Positions 25,535 through 34,394 of a stretch of DNA of 40,671 bases are shown piece after piece. How positions within the stretch are numbered: position 1 is the first letter of the stretch; every line of letters begins with the position of its first letter. The stretch lies in the NCBI GenBank assembly GCA_031263725.1, contig JAISFF010000058.1, forward strand, positions 1 through 40,671, read 5' to 3'. The notes beneath the pieces are model-generated. The model was not told the DNA's origin. It saw nothing but the letters and a program-made list of their open reading frames with translations, and did no database searches. The translations under genes were made by a program, and so were the position numbers. This DNA comes from Lysobacteraceae bacterium. Lineage in GTDB: Bacteria; Pseudomonadota; Gammaproteobacteria; Xanthomonadales; Xanthomonadaceae.

Positions 25535-25834
25535 TCAGTCATCGCCCTTGGACAGGTCGTCGTCGGCCACCACTTCCGCCGCCGCCCATTCCAGGGCTTC
25601 GCGCTCGGCGCGCTCGCGCTCGGCTTTCTCGACCTGATCGATCAGGGAGTTGTCGACCGTGCGCGCGGCGATTTCGCGCAGCGCCAGGACGGTGGGCTTG
25701 TCGTCGCTTTCGTCGTTATCGATCGTCGCCTGTACGCCATTGGCAAGCTGGCGCGCGCGCTTGGCGGCCATGACCACCAGTTCGAAACGGTTATCGACGA
25801 CTTGCAGGCAATCTTCAACGGTAATACGGGCCAT
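25535..25834 (-). CDS. rpoZ: RNA polymerase omega subunit
   Basis: At 99 residues, this chaperones beta-prime folding and RNA polymerase assembly and, in proteobacteria, contributes to a ppGpp site. The sequence [20 protein letters not shown], with [11 protein letters not shown] and [12 protein letters not shown], is diagnostic. The acidic C-terminal tail ([13 protein letters not shown]) is slightly longer than in E. coli. ATG 25834 is preceded by AGGA at good spacing; upstream in-frame codons are spurious. It follows gmk by 110 bases and is followed by a terminator instead of the usual spoT. Confidence 0.97.
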   Translation of the reverse strand: MARITVEDCLQVVDNRFELVVMAAKRARQLANGVQATIDNDESDDKPTVLALREIAARTVDNSLIDQVEKAERERAEREALEWAAAEVVADDDLSKGDD

Positions 25835-25944
25835 ACGGATTCCTGCGGCGAAAGGCCGCTCAGGGGATGGAGGTAAGTGTGGAATCATACCCGACCACGC
25901 CTTGGAATGACAAGCTCGTGCGCAGCAGATGCCTTTGCAATCAA

Positions 25945-26589
25945 TCAGTTGGCTTCCCGATTCAGAAGCGAGGCCAGCAAATCCCGGTAGGCTGCCTGCT
26001 GCCGCGGGCGGCGCAGCCGGCTGGCGACGAAAACCGCTGCGACTTCGTCCACCGCCTGTTCGAAGCGCTCGTTGACCACCACGTAATCGAATTCGTCGTA
26101 ATGCGACATCTCCTCGCGGGCGCCGGCCAGACGCTGGCGGATGACCTCCTCGCGGTCCTGGCCGCGCGCGCGCATGCGCTGCTCCAGCACATCCCTGGAA
26201 GGCGGCAGGATGAAGACGCCGATCGCCTCGGGCAGCTTGGCCCTGACTTGGCGCGCGCCCTGCCAATCGATCTCCAGCAGCACGTCGTGCCCCCTCCGCA
26301 GTTGCGGCTCCACCGATTGCCGCGCGGTGCCCTTCCAATCGCCGTGCACCAGCGCGTATTCGAAGAAATCGCCGGCCTCGATCATCTCCTCGAAGCGTTC
26401 CTTGCTGACGAAATGGTAGTGCTCGCCATCGGTCTCGCCCGGCCGCGGCGGCCGCGAAGTGAACGAAATCGACAGCACGATCGCCGGATCGCGCGCGCGG
26501 ACCGCGTTGACGATGCTGCTCTTGCCGGCGCCCGAGGGCGCGGCGACGATGAAGAGTGCGCCCTGCGGCGGAGTCTGTGTGGCGGTCAT
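25945..26589 (-). CDS. gmk: Guanylate kinase
   Basis: This 214-residue enzyme phosphorylates GMP (and dGMP) to the diphosphate with ATP. Features are the P-loop [13 protein letters not shown] (about 15-27), [21 protein letters not shown] for GMP binding, [26 protein letters not shown] and the lid region [21 protein letters not shown]. The ATG overlaps the yicC stop by four bases (26586-26589), so translation is coupled. Length is normal. Confidence 0.97.
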   Translation of the reverse strand: MTATQTPPQGALFIVAAPSGAGKSSIVNAVRARDPAIVLSISFTSRPPRPGETDGEHYHFVSKERFEEMIEAGDFFEYALVHGDWKGTARQSVEPQLRRGHDVLLEIDWQGARQVRAKLPEAIGVFILPPSRDVLEQRMRARGQDREEVIRQRLAGAREEMSHYDEFDYVVVNERFEQAVDEVAAVFVASRLRRPRQQAAYRDLLASLLNREAN

Positions 26590-27449
26590 TCGATGTTCTG
26601 CACCTGTTCGCGGATCTGGTCGATCAACACTTTCAACTCCACGGCTGCGGCGGAAGTCCGCGCATCGACCGACTTGGAACCCAGAGTATTCGCCTCGCGG
26701 TTCAATTCCTGCAACAGGAAGTCCAGGCGACGCCCTGCCGGCTGGTTCTGCCGCAGCACCCGACGGATTTCCTGGACATGGCTATCCAGCCGGTCCAGTT
26801 CCTCGTCCACATCCAGCTTCTGCAGCCAGATCACCAGTTCCTGCTCCATCCGGCCCGGATCCAGCGGCTGCTGCAGGTCGGCCAGGCGCGCGGTCAGCCT
26901 GGCGCGCTGGCCTTCGCGGATCGCCGGAACCATGTCCCGCACATCGGCGGCGATGGCGGCCACGGCATCGACCCGTTCCAGGATCGCGGCGGTCAGTTTC
27001 CCGCCTTCGCGCTCGCGCGCGGCAATGAAATCGTCCAGCAGGGTCTGCAACAGTTCCAGCGCCTGTTCCCGCAGCGCCTCGGTATCGACCTGCGGCACCT
27101 GCAGCACGCCCGGCAGTTGCAGCACCTGGGTGAACCCGACGCGCATGCCGGGGAACTGCGCATCCATCCGTTGCGCCAGTCGCCCCAGTTGCGCCAGCAG
27201 GTCGTCGTCGACGGCCAGCGTGGAAGGCGCCGCCCCATCGCTGCGCAGACGCAGGGTCAGGTCCAGCTTGCCCCGCATCACCCGCGCGGCCACCGTCTCG
27301 CGCAATACCGGCTCCAGCGCGCGCAGCTCGTCCGGCAGCCGCAGGCTCAGCTCCAGGAAACGGTGATTGACCGAACGCAACTCGCCGCCGAGCCGGCCCC
27401 AGGGTGTGCTGCGCTCCGCGCCAGCGAAAGCGGTCATGCTACGGATCAT
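26586..27449 (-). CDS. yicC: YicC family endoribonuclease
   Basis: The product has 287 residues, the same length as E. coli YicC. It opens [12 protein letters not shown] and has the family marks [35 protein letters not shown], and near the C terminus [14 protein letters not shown], followed by [22 protein letters not shown]. YicC-type proteins have been described as endoribonucleases that affect small-RNA turnover; the precise substrates here are unknown. ATG 27449 is preferred over an in-frame TTG two codons earlier. The gene heads the yicC-gmk-rpoZ operon and diverges from rph across 72 bases. Confidence 0.93.
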   Translation of the reverse strand: MIRSMTAFAGAERSTPWGRLGGELRSVNHRFLELSLRLPDELRALEPVLRETVAARVMRGKLDLTLRLRSDGAAPSTLAVDDDLLAQLGRLAQRMDAQFPGMRVGFTQVLQLPGVLQVPQVDTEALREQALELLQTLLDDFIAAREREGGKLTAAILERVDAVAAIAADVRDMVPAIREGQRARLTARLADLQQPLDPGRMEQELVIWLQKLDVDEELDRLDSHVQEIRRVLRQNQPAGRRLDFLLQELNREANTLGSKSVDARTSAAAVELKVLIDQIREQVQNIE

Positions 27450-27487
27450 GCGCAAATCCGGAATCGAAGAAAACAGGCCCGAATGGT

Positions 27488-27517
27488 AATCTAAACAGGC
27501 TCACTTTTTCGGATCAA
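27488..27517 (-). promoter_or_regulatory. Candidate promoter for yicC-gmk-rpoZ
   Basis: On the minus strand TTGATC (plus 27512-27517), an 18-base spacer and TAGATT (plus 27488-27493) resemble a sigma-70 promoter and would give a leader of about 30 bases. The same short interval must also carry the rph promoter on the plus strand, where TGGTAATCT (27484-27492) could serve as an extended -10, so the two promoters would overlap. Confidence 0.4.
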
Positions 27518-27521
27518 GCCT

Positions 27522-28247
27522 ATGCCCGTTGCCCGCCCCAGTGGCCGTCGTCCCGACCAGTTGCGCGATATCCGCATCGAACGCGGCTATACCCGCCATG
27601 CCGAAGGCTCGGTCCTGATCTGCTTCGGCGATACCCGCGTGCTGTGCACCGCCAGCATCGACAACAGGGTGCCGGGCTTCATGCGCGGCAAGGGCGAAGG
27701 CTGGGTCACCGCCGAGTACGGCATGCTGCCGCGCTCCACCCACAGCCGCAGCGAACGCGAAGCGGCGCGCGGCAAGCAGGGTGGGCGCACGCTGGAGATC
27801 CAGCGGCTGATAGGCCGTTCGCTGCGCGCCTGCATCGATCGCGCGGCCTTGGGCGAACGCACCATCACCCTGGATTGCGATGTGCTGCAAGCCGATGGCG
27901 GCACGCGCACCGCCGCCATCACCGGCGCCTATGTCGCGCTGAGCGATGCCGTCCGCTGGCTGCTGGCGCGCAAGGAAATCGTCCGCGATCCGATCATCGG
28001 CGCGATCGCCGCGGTATCGGTGGGCATCTATCGCGGCACGCCGGTGCTGGATCTGGACTATGCCGAGGACAGCGACTGCGATACCGACATGAACATCGTG
28101 ATGAACGATGGCGGCGGTTTCATCGAACTGCAGGGCACGGCCGAAGGGCATGCGTTCCGGCGCGACGAGCTCGATGCCCTGCTGGCGCTGGGCCAGGCCG
28201 GGACCGCGGAGTTGTTCGCCCTGCAGCGCGCCGTCCTGGCATCCTGA
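27522..28247 (+). CDS. rph: Ribonuclease PH
   Basis: RNase PH trims tRNA 3' ends by phosphorolysis. The 241-residue protein has [25 protein letters not shown] at its start (read as [13 protein letters not shown] then [11 protein letters not shown]), [51 protein letters not shown] and [17 protein letters not shown]. It is full length, in contrast to the frameshifted rph of some E. coli K-12 strains. The start at 27522 follows the divergent promoter region with yicC. It forms the start of rph-rdgB-hemW, all on the plus strand with short gaps. Confidence 0.97.
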   Translation: MPVARPSGRRPDQLRDIRIERGYTRHAEGSVLICFGDTRVLCTASIDNRVPGFMRGKGEGWVTAEYGMLPRSTHSRSEREAARGKQGGRTLEIQRLIGRSLRACIDRAALGERTITLDCDVLQADGGTRTAAITGAYVALSDAVRWLLARKEIVRDPIIGAIAAVSVGIYRGTPVLDLDYAEDSDCDTDMNIVMNDGGGFIELQGTAEGHAFRRDELDALLALGQAGTAELFALQRAVLAS

Positions 28248-28254
28248 AAACGCG

Positions 28255-28872
28255 ATGAGCCACCCATCCGTTTCCCGGTCCCGCATCGTGCTGGCCAGCG
28301 GCAACGCCGGCAAGCTCGCCGAACTGCGCGCCCTGCTCGCCGGCAGCGGCGTGGAAGCCGTGCCGCAATCGGACTACGCCGTCGACGCCGCCGAGGAAAC
28401 CGGAGCCACCTTCGTCGAGAACGCCCTGATCAAGGCCCGGCATGCCGCGCGCATCAGCGGACTTCCGGCCATCGCCGACGATTCCGGCTTGTGCGTGGAC
28501 GTGCTGGGCGGTGCGCCGGGCCTGCATTCGGCCCGCTATGCCGGTGCGCATGGCGACGACGATGCCAACAACCGCCGTCTGCTGTCCGAGCTGGAAGGCT
28601 TGGTCGAAGGCCGGCGCAAGGCCCGTTTCCATTGCGTGCTGGTATTGCTGCGCCATGCCGACGATCCGCGGCCGCTGATCGCCGAAGGCGAATGGCATGG
28701 ACGGATCATCGATGCTCCGCGCGGCGCGGGAGGTTTCGGCTACGACCCGCTGTTCCTCGACCCCGAGCAGGGCATGACCGCGGCGGAAATGCCGGCGGAA
28801 CTGAAGAATCGCATCAGCCATCGGGGGCAGGCGCTGCGCGCGCTGAAGTCGAAGCTGGCCGGCTGGCCATGA
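28255..28872 (+). CDS. rdgB: dITP/XTP pyrophosphatase
   Basis: RdgB hydrolyses the non-canonical purine nucleotides dITP, ITP and XTP, keeping them out of DNA and RNA. The 205-residue protein has the HAM1 start LASGNAGKLAELRALL, ETGATFVENALIKARHAA, ADDSGLCVDVLGGAPGLHSARYAG and GGFGYDPLFLDPE, and the ISHRGQALRAL ending. The start at 28255 lies 7 bases after the rph stop, so they share a transcript. Length is that of the E. coli protein plus a few N-terminal residues. Confidence 0.97.
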   Translation: MSHPSVSRSRIVLASGNAGKLAELRALLAGSGVEAVPQSDYAVDAAEETGATFVENALIKARHAARISGLPAIADDSGLCVDVLGGAPGLHSARYAGAHGDDDANNRRLLSELEGLVEGRRKARFHCVLVLLRHADDPRPLIAEGEWHGRIIDAPRGAGGFGYDPLFLDPEQGMTAAEMPAELKNRISHRGQALRALKSKLAGWP

Positions 28873-28926
28873 GCCTGCGTCGCCGCATGTCCGGCCGCGG
28901 TTCCGATCCGGCCGGATCGCCATGAC

Positions 28927-30159
28927 ATGTCCATGCTGACCGCGCCGCCGTTGTCGCTGTACGTGCACCTGCCCTGGTGCGTACGCAAATGTCCGTACTG
29001 CGATTTCAATTCGCATGCGCTGCAAGGTGCGGCACCGTTCGACGATTATGTGGACGCGCTGATCCGCGACCTGGAGTTCGACCTGCCGCTGGTACGCGGC
29101 CGCGAACTGCACAGCATCTTCTTCGGCGGCGGTACGCCCAGCCTGTTCCCCGCCGACGCCATCGACCGTTTCCTGCAAGCCGCTGCGCGCCGCCTGACGT
29201 TCGCCGCGAATATCGAGATCACCCTGGAAGCGAATCCGGGCGCCATCGAGCACGACCATTTCGATCGTTACCTGGCAGCCGGAATCAATCGGCTCAGTTT
29301 CGGCATCCAGAGCTTCGACGACGGATGCCTGCGGCGGTTGGGCCGGATCCACGACCGCCAAGAAGCCGAAGCGGCGGTGAAAAGCGCGCAGGATGCCGGG
29401 CTGCAAAACATCAACCTGGACCTGATGTACGCCCTGCCCGGCCAGGATCCGGCGATGGCGGAACGGGACCTCGCGTGCGCCATCGCACTGGCTCCGGCGC
29501 ATATCAGCCACTACCAGCTGACGCTGGAACCCAACACCCTGTTCGCCATGCGCCCGCCGCCGGGCATGCCCGACGACGAACTCGCCTGGGACATGCAACA
29601 GCGCTGCCAGGCGCGACTGGCGGCCGCCGGCTATGCGCAGTACGAGATCAGCGCCTACGCCCGTCCTGACCGCCAGTGCCAGCACAATCTCAACTACTGG
29701 CGGTTCGGCGATTACCTGGGCATCGGCGCGGGCGCGCATGGCAAGATCACGCTTGATGCAGATCAATCGCTATTGCGCCGGTGGAAACTGCGCCATCCCG
29801 CGAGCTATCTGGGCAAGGCCGGTACCCCGCACGGGATAGGAGGCGACGAATGCATCGCCATGCAGGATCGCCCCTTTGAATTCATGCTCAATGCGCTGCG
29901 ATTGAACGCAGGTTTCAACCTGACTCGGTTTGAAACACGGACCGGAATCGAACGCGCAAGGATTGCGCCCATCCTCGCCGTGGCCCAGAATCGCGGCTGG
30001 CTGATCCAACAAGATGACCATGTAATGCCTACTGAATGGGGACGCCGCTTTGCCAATGACGTGATAAGTCTTTTCATGACCGAACCGGGCGATCCCGATT
30101 CCTTGCGCCGATTGGCCGATAATCCTACCCATGATACAAACCGCCCCGAAAGGGATTGA
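28927..30159 (+). CDS. hemW: Radical SAM haem chaperone HemW
   Basis: The 410-residue radical-SAM protein belongs to the HemW (formerly HemN-like) group that binds haem and passes it to target proteins. The cluster motif CVRKCPYCDF puts cysteines at 18, 22 and 25. FFGGGTPSLF, EITLEANPG, GINRLSFGIQSFDD, NINLDLMYALPGQ, YEISAYARP and LGIGAGAHGKI follow, and the C-terminal HemN domain is present. A third motif cysteine followed by Asp-Phe (CDF) and the short N terminus favour HemW over coproporphyrinogen dehydrogenase HemN. A second ATG two codons in (28933) is possible. It lies 54 bases after rdgB. Confidence 0.93.
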   Translation: MSMLTAPPLSLYVHLPWCVRKCPYCDFNSHALQGAAPFDDYVDALIRDLEFDLPLVRGRELHSIFFGGGTPSLFPADAIDRFLQAAARRLTFAANIEITLEANPGAIEHDHFDRYLAAGINRLSFGIQSFDDGCLRRLGRIHDRQEAEAAVKSAQDAGLQNINLDLMYALPGQDPAMAERDLACAIALAPAHISHYQLTLEPNTLFAMRPPPGMPDDELAWDMQQRCQARLAAAGYAQYEISAYARPDRQCQHNLNYWRFGDYLGIGAGAHGKITLDADQSLLRRWKLRHPASYLGKAGTPHGIGGDECIAMQDRPFEFMLNALRLNAGFNLTRFETRTGIERARIAPILAVAQNRGWLIQQDDHVMPTEWGRRFANDVISLFMTEPGDPDSLRRLADNPTHDTNRPERD

Positions 30160-30166
30160 CCGCAGG

Positions 30167-32515
30167 ATGCCCGTGCCTGTTGACCCAACATCGCCGAACG
30201 CGGTAATCACGATTCTCGCCTCACCGCATTTGCCCGAGCGCGTCCGCCAGATCCTGCAGGCGGTCAATGCGCTGGTGTCCAAGAGCCTGAGCGTTTCGCT
30301 GTCCGCGACACTGAAGGAATTGGAACGGTTGCTGTTCCAGCAGGCCGAACGCGCGCCCAACAGCCAGACGCAAAGCGATCGCTTCGTCGAGCTGCAACTG
30401 TTGCGCCGGCACCGCCCCGACCTGATTCCGCGCTATCTGAGCGGACTCGAAAACGCGCTGGCGCGGATCCGGTATCCGGCCACGATGGTGAAGCCCGACA
30501 ACAACGCGCAATCCAGGCCGCTGAACCACCAGACCCTGTCGCTGGTGGAGAACACCGATCTGGACCGGCATCTGGTAGTGCGCGAAATCTCGCGCCGGGA
30601 AAGCACCCGCCACAACAATGCCCTGCTGCTGCTCGGCCAGCGCTTCGGCGTCCTCGCGGGCACGCCGGCCTTCGATTACGAGCAGTTGCCGGTCGGCCCC
30701 TACAGGCTGTCGCAGATCCTCAGCGAAGCCAGCGAATCACTGCAGATGAGCCTGACGGCCCAGATGTTGCTTTTTCGCGCCTTCGAAACCCAGACGTTGT
30801 CCCAGTACGGGGAACTGGCCGACCAGCTCAATTCGCTGCTGTCGAGCAACGGCGTGCTGCCGGGCCTGGTCTACCAGCCCTACCGGCGCCGCAATCCGCA
30901 GTCCGACGCGGCATCCGGCCGCGACAATTCGGAACCCGCCCAGCAACCGATGAGCGGCTGGCAGGGACAGGCTTCGGACGGGACCTGGAGCGGCGAGCTG
31001 ATCGCCAACCTGGAAACGCTCGACGCCAAAGCGCTGCCGTTGGTCCCGCCCATGATCGAAATGGGCAGCGGCGAGCTGGCGGCGCAGAACAAGGCCTATT
31101 CCGCGTTGCGGGGACTGCTGGCGCGCCATCGCGGCACGGAGAACCCTCGCACCGGCAATACCCCGCAAGGCGGCGGCTTCGTGCTGCCCGCCAGCAGCGT
31201 GCTGGACACGCTGAGCGCGTTGCAGCCGGTGCTGCCGGAGCCATCCGCTCCCGGCCAGCGCAGGCGCACGCTCGAGGATGTCCGCCTGGCGGCGCTGAAG
31301 CGCCTGCGCGAAACACATGGCCCGGCGGCCGACATCCCGCAGGAGCAGACCGATACCTTCGAACTGCTCGGCATGCTGTACGGCGAAATCGGCAAGGAAG
31401 TCAGCGAAGACGCCCCCGCGCAGGATCTGCTGGTCAAGTTGCAGGTACCGGTGGCCCGCGTCGCGATTTCGGACCACAGCTTCTTCATCCGCGAACGCCA
31501 TCCCGCGCGCGAACTGTTGAACTCGGTCGCCGAGTCCGGCGCCAACTGGCTGTCCGATTCCGACGCCGACCCGCACCTGGTGAAGAAACTCGAGCGCGCA
31601 GTGGACCATGTCGTCAAGGAGTACGATGGCGACGAAAAAGTCTTCGATTACGCCAACCGCGAAGTGCAGAAGCACCAGCAGGACCAGATCCGCAAGGCGG
31701 AACTGACCGAACGCCGACAGATCGAAGCCGCCCGCGGCCGCGACCGGCTGGAGATGTCGCGCCGCCGTTCCGCGGACCTGATCGCACAATGGCTGCGCGG
31801 ACGGCAACCGTCCGAATTCGCGCAGACGCTGTTGAATCTTGCGTGGACCGATGTCCTGACGCTGACGTTGCTGCGTCAGGGGCAGGATTCGGAAAAATGG
31901 CTGGAATACGAGAAGGTCACCGGCGCGATCATCGAACGCCTGTTCCACGCCGGGCCCGACGGCGGTCCGCCGCCGCCGGATCCGGCATTGCGCGAGACGA
32001 TCGAGACCGCGCTCCAGCAGGTCGGCTACCACCACAGCGAAGCGGCATCGATCGCGCAGCATCTGGCGGGCGATGCCAGGGCGGCCGCCTCCAAGACCGA
32101 GCTGAATGCGCGCCTGAAACCCCGTATCCAGCCGGACGACGCGGGCCAGGACAAGACGCAGCGGCAACTGTCGCCCCGCACACCGGAAGAACAGCGGCAT
32201 TACGAGCAGATCGTATCGCTGCCCTTCGGCACCTGGTTCGAGTTCAACACCAGCCAGCTGGGCGATGTCAGGCGCCAGCGCCTGTCCTGGTACAGCCCGG
32301 TGACCGGCAACACACTGTTCGTCAATCAGCGCGGGCAGAAACTGGCCGGACAACCGCTGGACATGATCGCGCGCATGATGGCCCGTGACGAGGCCCGCAT
32401 CGTCACCGAGAACAAGAACCGGCTGATCGACCGTGCCTGGCAGGCGACGTTGCGCACCCTGCGCGGGCTGATGCCGAAGGCGGCACCGGCCAAACCGACG
32501 GAGCCGCGCGCATGA
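30167..32515 (+). CDS. DUF1631 family protein
   Basis: The product has 782 residues from ATG 30167; an ATG at 30131, overlapping hemW, would add 12 residues. I prefer 30167 because AAAGGGA lies about ten bases upstream. No signal peptide or membrane helix is visible. The sequence is helical and charged throughout, with a long basic/acidic helix about 490-560 (YANREVQKHQQDQIRKAELT...). The C-terminal part (EIVSLPFGTWFEF-like QIVSLPFGTWFEFNTSQLG, then RRQRLSWYSPVTGNTLFVNQRG) resembles a PilZ-like barrel and is the conserved end of DUF1631 proteins. These are common in xanthomonads and other proteobacteria. The next gene, overlapping it by four bases, encodes a PilZ protein, so a c-di-GMP-linked role is inferred. 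Confidence 0.82.
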   Translation: MPVPVDPTSPNAVITILASPHLPERVRQILQAVNALVSKSLSVSLSATLKELERLLFQQAERAPNSQTQSDRFVELQLLRRHRPDLIPRYLSGLENALARIRYPATMVKPDNNAQSRPLNHQTLSLVENTDLDRHLVVREISRRESTRHNNALLLLGQRFGVLAGTPAFDYEQLPVGPYRLSQILSEASESLQMSLTAQMLLFRAFETQTLSQYGELADQLNSLLSSNGVLPGLVYQPYRRRNPQSDAASGRDNSEPAQQPMSGWQGQASDGTWSGELIANLETLDAKALPLVPPMIEMGSGELAAQNKAYSALRGLLARHRGTENPRTGNTPQGGGFVLPASSVLDTLSALQPVLPEPSAPGQRRRTLEDVRLAALKRLRETHGPAADIPQEQTDTFELLGMLYGEIGKEVSEDAPAQDLLVKLQVPVARVAISDHSFFIRERHPARELLNSVAESGANWLSDSDADPHLVKKLERAVDHVVKEYDGDEKVFDYANREVQKHQQDQIRKAELTERRQIEAARGRDRLEMSRRRSADLIAQWLRGRQPSEFAQTLLNLAWTDVLTLTLLRQGQDSEKWLEYEKVTGAIIERLFHAGPDGGPPPPDPALRETIETALQQVGYHHSEAASIAQHLAGDARAAASKTELNARLKPRIQPDDAGQDKTQRQLSPRTPEEQRHYEQIVSLPFGTWFEFNTSQLGDVRRQRLSWYSPVTGNTLFVNQRGQKLAGQPLDMIARMMARDEARIVTENKNRLIDRAWQATLRTLRGLMPKAAPAKPTEPRA

Positions 32516-32862
32516 GTCCGCATATCGCTCGCCACGCGCTGCGCCGGCAGGTAACCGGCACCGTGCCGGCCGCCGATGTCATGACCTCCCAGGACGCCGG
32601 AATGCTGATCGATCTGTCCGAAAACGGCATGATGCTGCTGGGCGGCTCCGGGTTGCTCAAGGATGGCCTGTATCAGTTGCGCTTCCCGCTGGAAGACCGC
32701 GGCCGCGTCAGCGAGATTGATGTCGGTGTGCATCTGCTGTGGCTGGGGCAGCCCAACACCCAGGGGTTGCGGCAGGCCGGCTTCCGTTTCCTGACCATCT
32801 CCGACGAGGATCGCGAACGGATCCGGCGGTGGATAGAAAGCGGCGACAACTACAGCTACTGA
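32512..32862 (+). CDS. PilZ-domain protein, probable c-di-GMP receptor
   Basis: The product has 116 residues made of little more than one PilZ domain. The ligand-binding motifs are present in order: an arginine pair in RHALRRQ (about 7-13, the RxxxR element) and DLSENGM (about 34-40, the D/NxSxxG element), followed by barrel strands (YQLRFPL, VGVHLLWLG, AGFRFLTIS). It should therefore bind cyclic di-GMP in the cytosol. The start overlaps the DUF1631 stop (ATGA), so the two proteins are made together and may interact. The first arginine motif has an unusual RHALRR spacing, close to consensus. Confidence 0.88.
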   Translation: MSPHIARHALRRQVTGTVPAADVMTSQDAGMLIDLSENGMMLLGGSGLLKDGLYQLRFPLEDRGRVSEIDVGVHLLWLGQPNTQGLRQAGFRFLTISDEDRERIRRWIESGDNYSY

Positions 32863-32945
32863 CACAGTCGGCAACGGTGGATTCCACGGTCTTTCAGCGC
32901 TGGATCGGGCACACTAACCGTTCCGATCATTCCCAGAGTCCGGCA

Positions 32946-34274
32946 ATGGCCACATCCGATATCGATATCCTGTATTCGCAACACATGGCCGTATTGCAGC
33001 GCCGCGCCGACGAAGCGCTGCGCCGCGGCGGCTACGATCATCTGCTGATTCCCAGTGGCTCGCTGCACTACCAGCTCTTCGACGATCGCGACTATCCCTA
33101 CGCCGTCAATCCGCATTTCAAGCATTGGCTGCCGCTGACCCAGTTGCCGGACAGCTGGCTGGTGCACACGCCGGGCAAGCGTCCGCAACTGATTTACCTG
33201 CAGCCGTCCGATTACTGGCACGTCGTGCCGGAAGCGCCCAGCGGATGGTGGGTGGATCAGGTCGATATCCACATCATCCGCAAGCCCGAGGAAGCGCTGC
33301 CGTTGCTGCCGAAGCCGGCCGCGCGCTGCGCCATCATCGGCGAGCGGCAAAGCGCGCTGGGCGAATACGCGCCCAACAACCCGCAGGCCGTCGTCGATTA
33401 TCTGCATTACCAGCGTTCCTACAAGACCGGGTACGAACTGGCGCTGATGCGCGAAGCGCAACGGATCGCGGTACGCGGCCATCGTGCCGCCGTGCGCGCA
33501 TTCCGCGAAGGACTCAGCGAATTCGAAATCCACATGGCCTATTGCAGCGCGACCGGGCAGGACGCGGTCGATGCCCCCTACCGCAACATCGTGGCGCTCG
33601 ACACCCACGGCGCCGTACTGCATTACACCGAGCTCGGCCGCACGCGTCCCGCGTATCCGCACAGCTTCCTGATCGATGCGGGCGCCAGCCATTGCGGCTA
33701 CGCCAGCGATATCACCCGCACCTACGCATACGACACGGCCAGCGAATTCCACGCATTGATCGATGCGACCGACGCCGCCCAGATCGGGATGGGCCGATCT
33801 GTCCGCGCCGGCGCGGATTACAAACAGCTGCATCTGGACGCGCACCTGACGCTGGCCGGAATACTGAAGGATTTCGGCGTGCTCAAGGTCTCGCCGGAGG
33901 AAGCCCTGGCCACCGGCGTCAGCGGCGCGTTCTTCCCGCACGGACTCGGCCATCCGCTGGGGCTGCAGGTCCACGATGTCGCCGGATTCGCCGCCAGCGA
34001 CAAGGGCGGGACCATTGCGCGTCCGCAAGGCCATCCGGCGCTGCGCATGACCCGCGTGCTGGAGCCGGGCATGGTGATGACGATCGAACCCGGCATCTAC
34101 TTCATCGACCTGCTGCTGAGCGAGCTCAGGCAGGGCGCGCACGCCGGCAGCGTCGACTGGTCGCGCGTGGATGCGTTCCGCCGCTATGGCGGCATCCGCA
34201 TCGAGGACAATGTGGTCTGCACCGAAGGCGATCCGGAGAACATCACCCGGCCCGCTTTCGCCAGCGTCGAGTGA
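32946..34274 (+). CDS. pepQ: Xaa-Pro dipeptidase
   Basis: The 442-residue metallopeptidase of the M24B group splits dipeptides with C-terminal proline. The creatinase/prolidase fold shows its dinuclear-metal ligands in LIDAGASHCGYASDITRTY (two Asp, read as LIDAG then SDITRT), HGLGHPLGLQVHD (His), TIEPGIYF (Glu) and RIEDNVV (Glu). Substrate-site motifs such as HYQRSYKTGYELALMREAQ, with TGYEL, agree with PepQ. Length equals the E. coli enzyme. It lies 83 bases after the PilZ gene and is followed by a strong terminator. It may digest peptides brought in by the OPT-family transporter encoded nearby. Confidence 0.93.
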   Translation: MATSDIDILYSQHMAVLQRRADEALRRGGYDHLLIPSGSLHYQLFDDRDYPYAVNPHFKHWLPLTQLPDSWLVHTPGKRPQLIYLQPSDYWHVVPEAPSGWWVDQVDIHIIRKPEEALPLLPKPAARCAIIGERQSALGEYAPNNPQAVVDYLHYQRSYKTGYELALMREAQRIAVRGHRAAVRAFREGLSEFEIHMAYCSATGQDAVDAPYRNIVALDTHGAVLHYTELGRTRPAYPHSFLIDAGASHCGYASDITRTYAYDTASEFHALIDATDAAQIGMGRSVRAGADYKQLHLDAHLTLAGILKDFGVLKVSPEEALATGVSGAFFPHGLGHPLGLQVHDVAGFAASDKGGTIARPQGHPALRMTRVLEPGMVMTIEPGIYFIDLLLSELRQGAHAGSVDWSRVDAFRRYGGIRIEDNVVCTEGDPENITRPAFASVE

Positions 34275-34337
34275 GTCCGCCCGGATCCGGCATCGCCCCG
34301 AATCCGGACCGGACGATCTTCTGGATGCTCCACCGGC

Positions 34338-34369
34338 AACAGGCCATCGCCATGACGGCCTGTTTTTTT
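34338..34369 (+). terminator. Rho-independent terminator after pepQ
   Basis: AACAGGCC (34338-34345) pairs with GGCCTGTT (34357-34364) around an 11-base loop, followed by a T-run to 34369. It lies about 65 bases after the pepQ stop and separates the plus-strand unit from the convergent S9 peptidase gene. Confidence 0.85.
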
Positions 34370-34394
34370 CATCGTCGTGTTTTCCGCGGACCAC

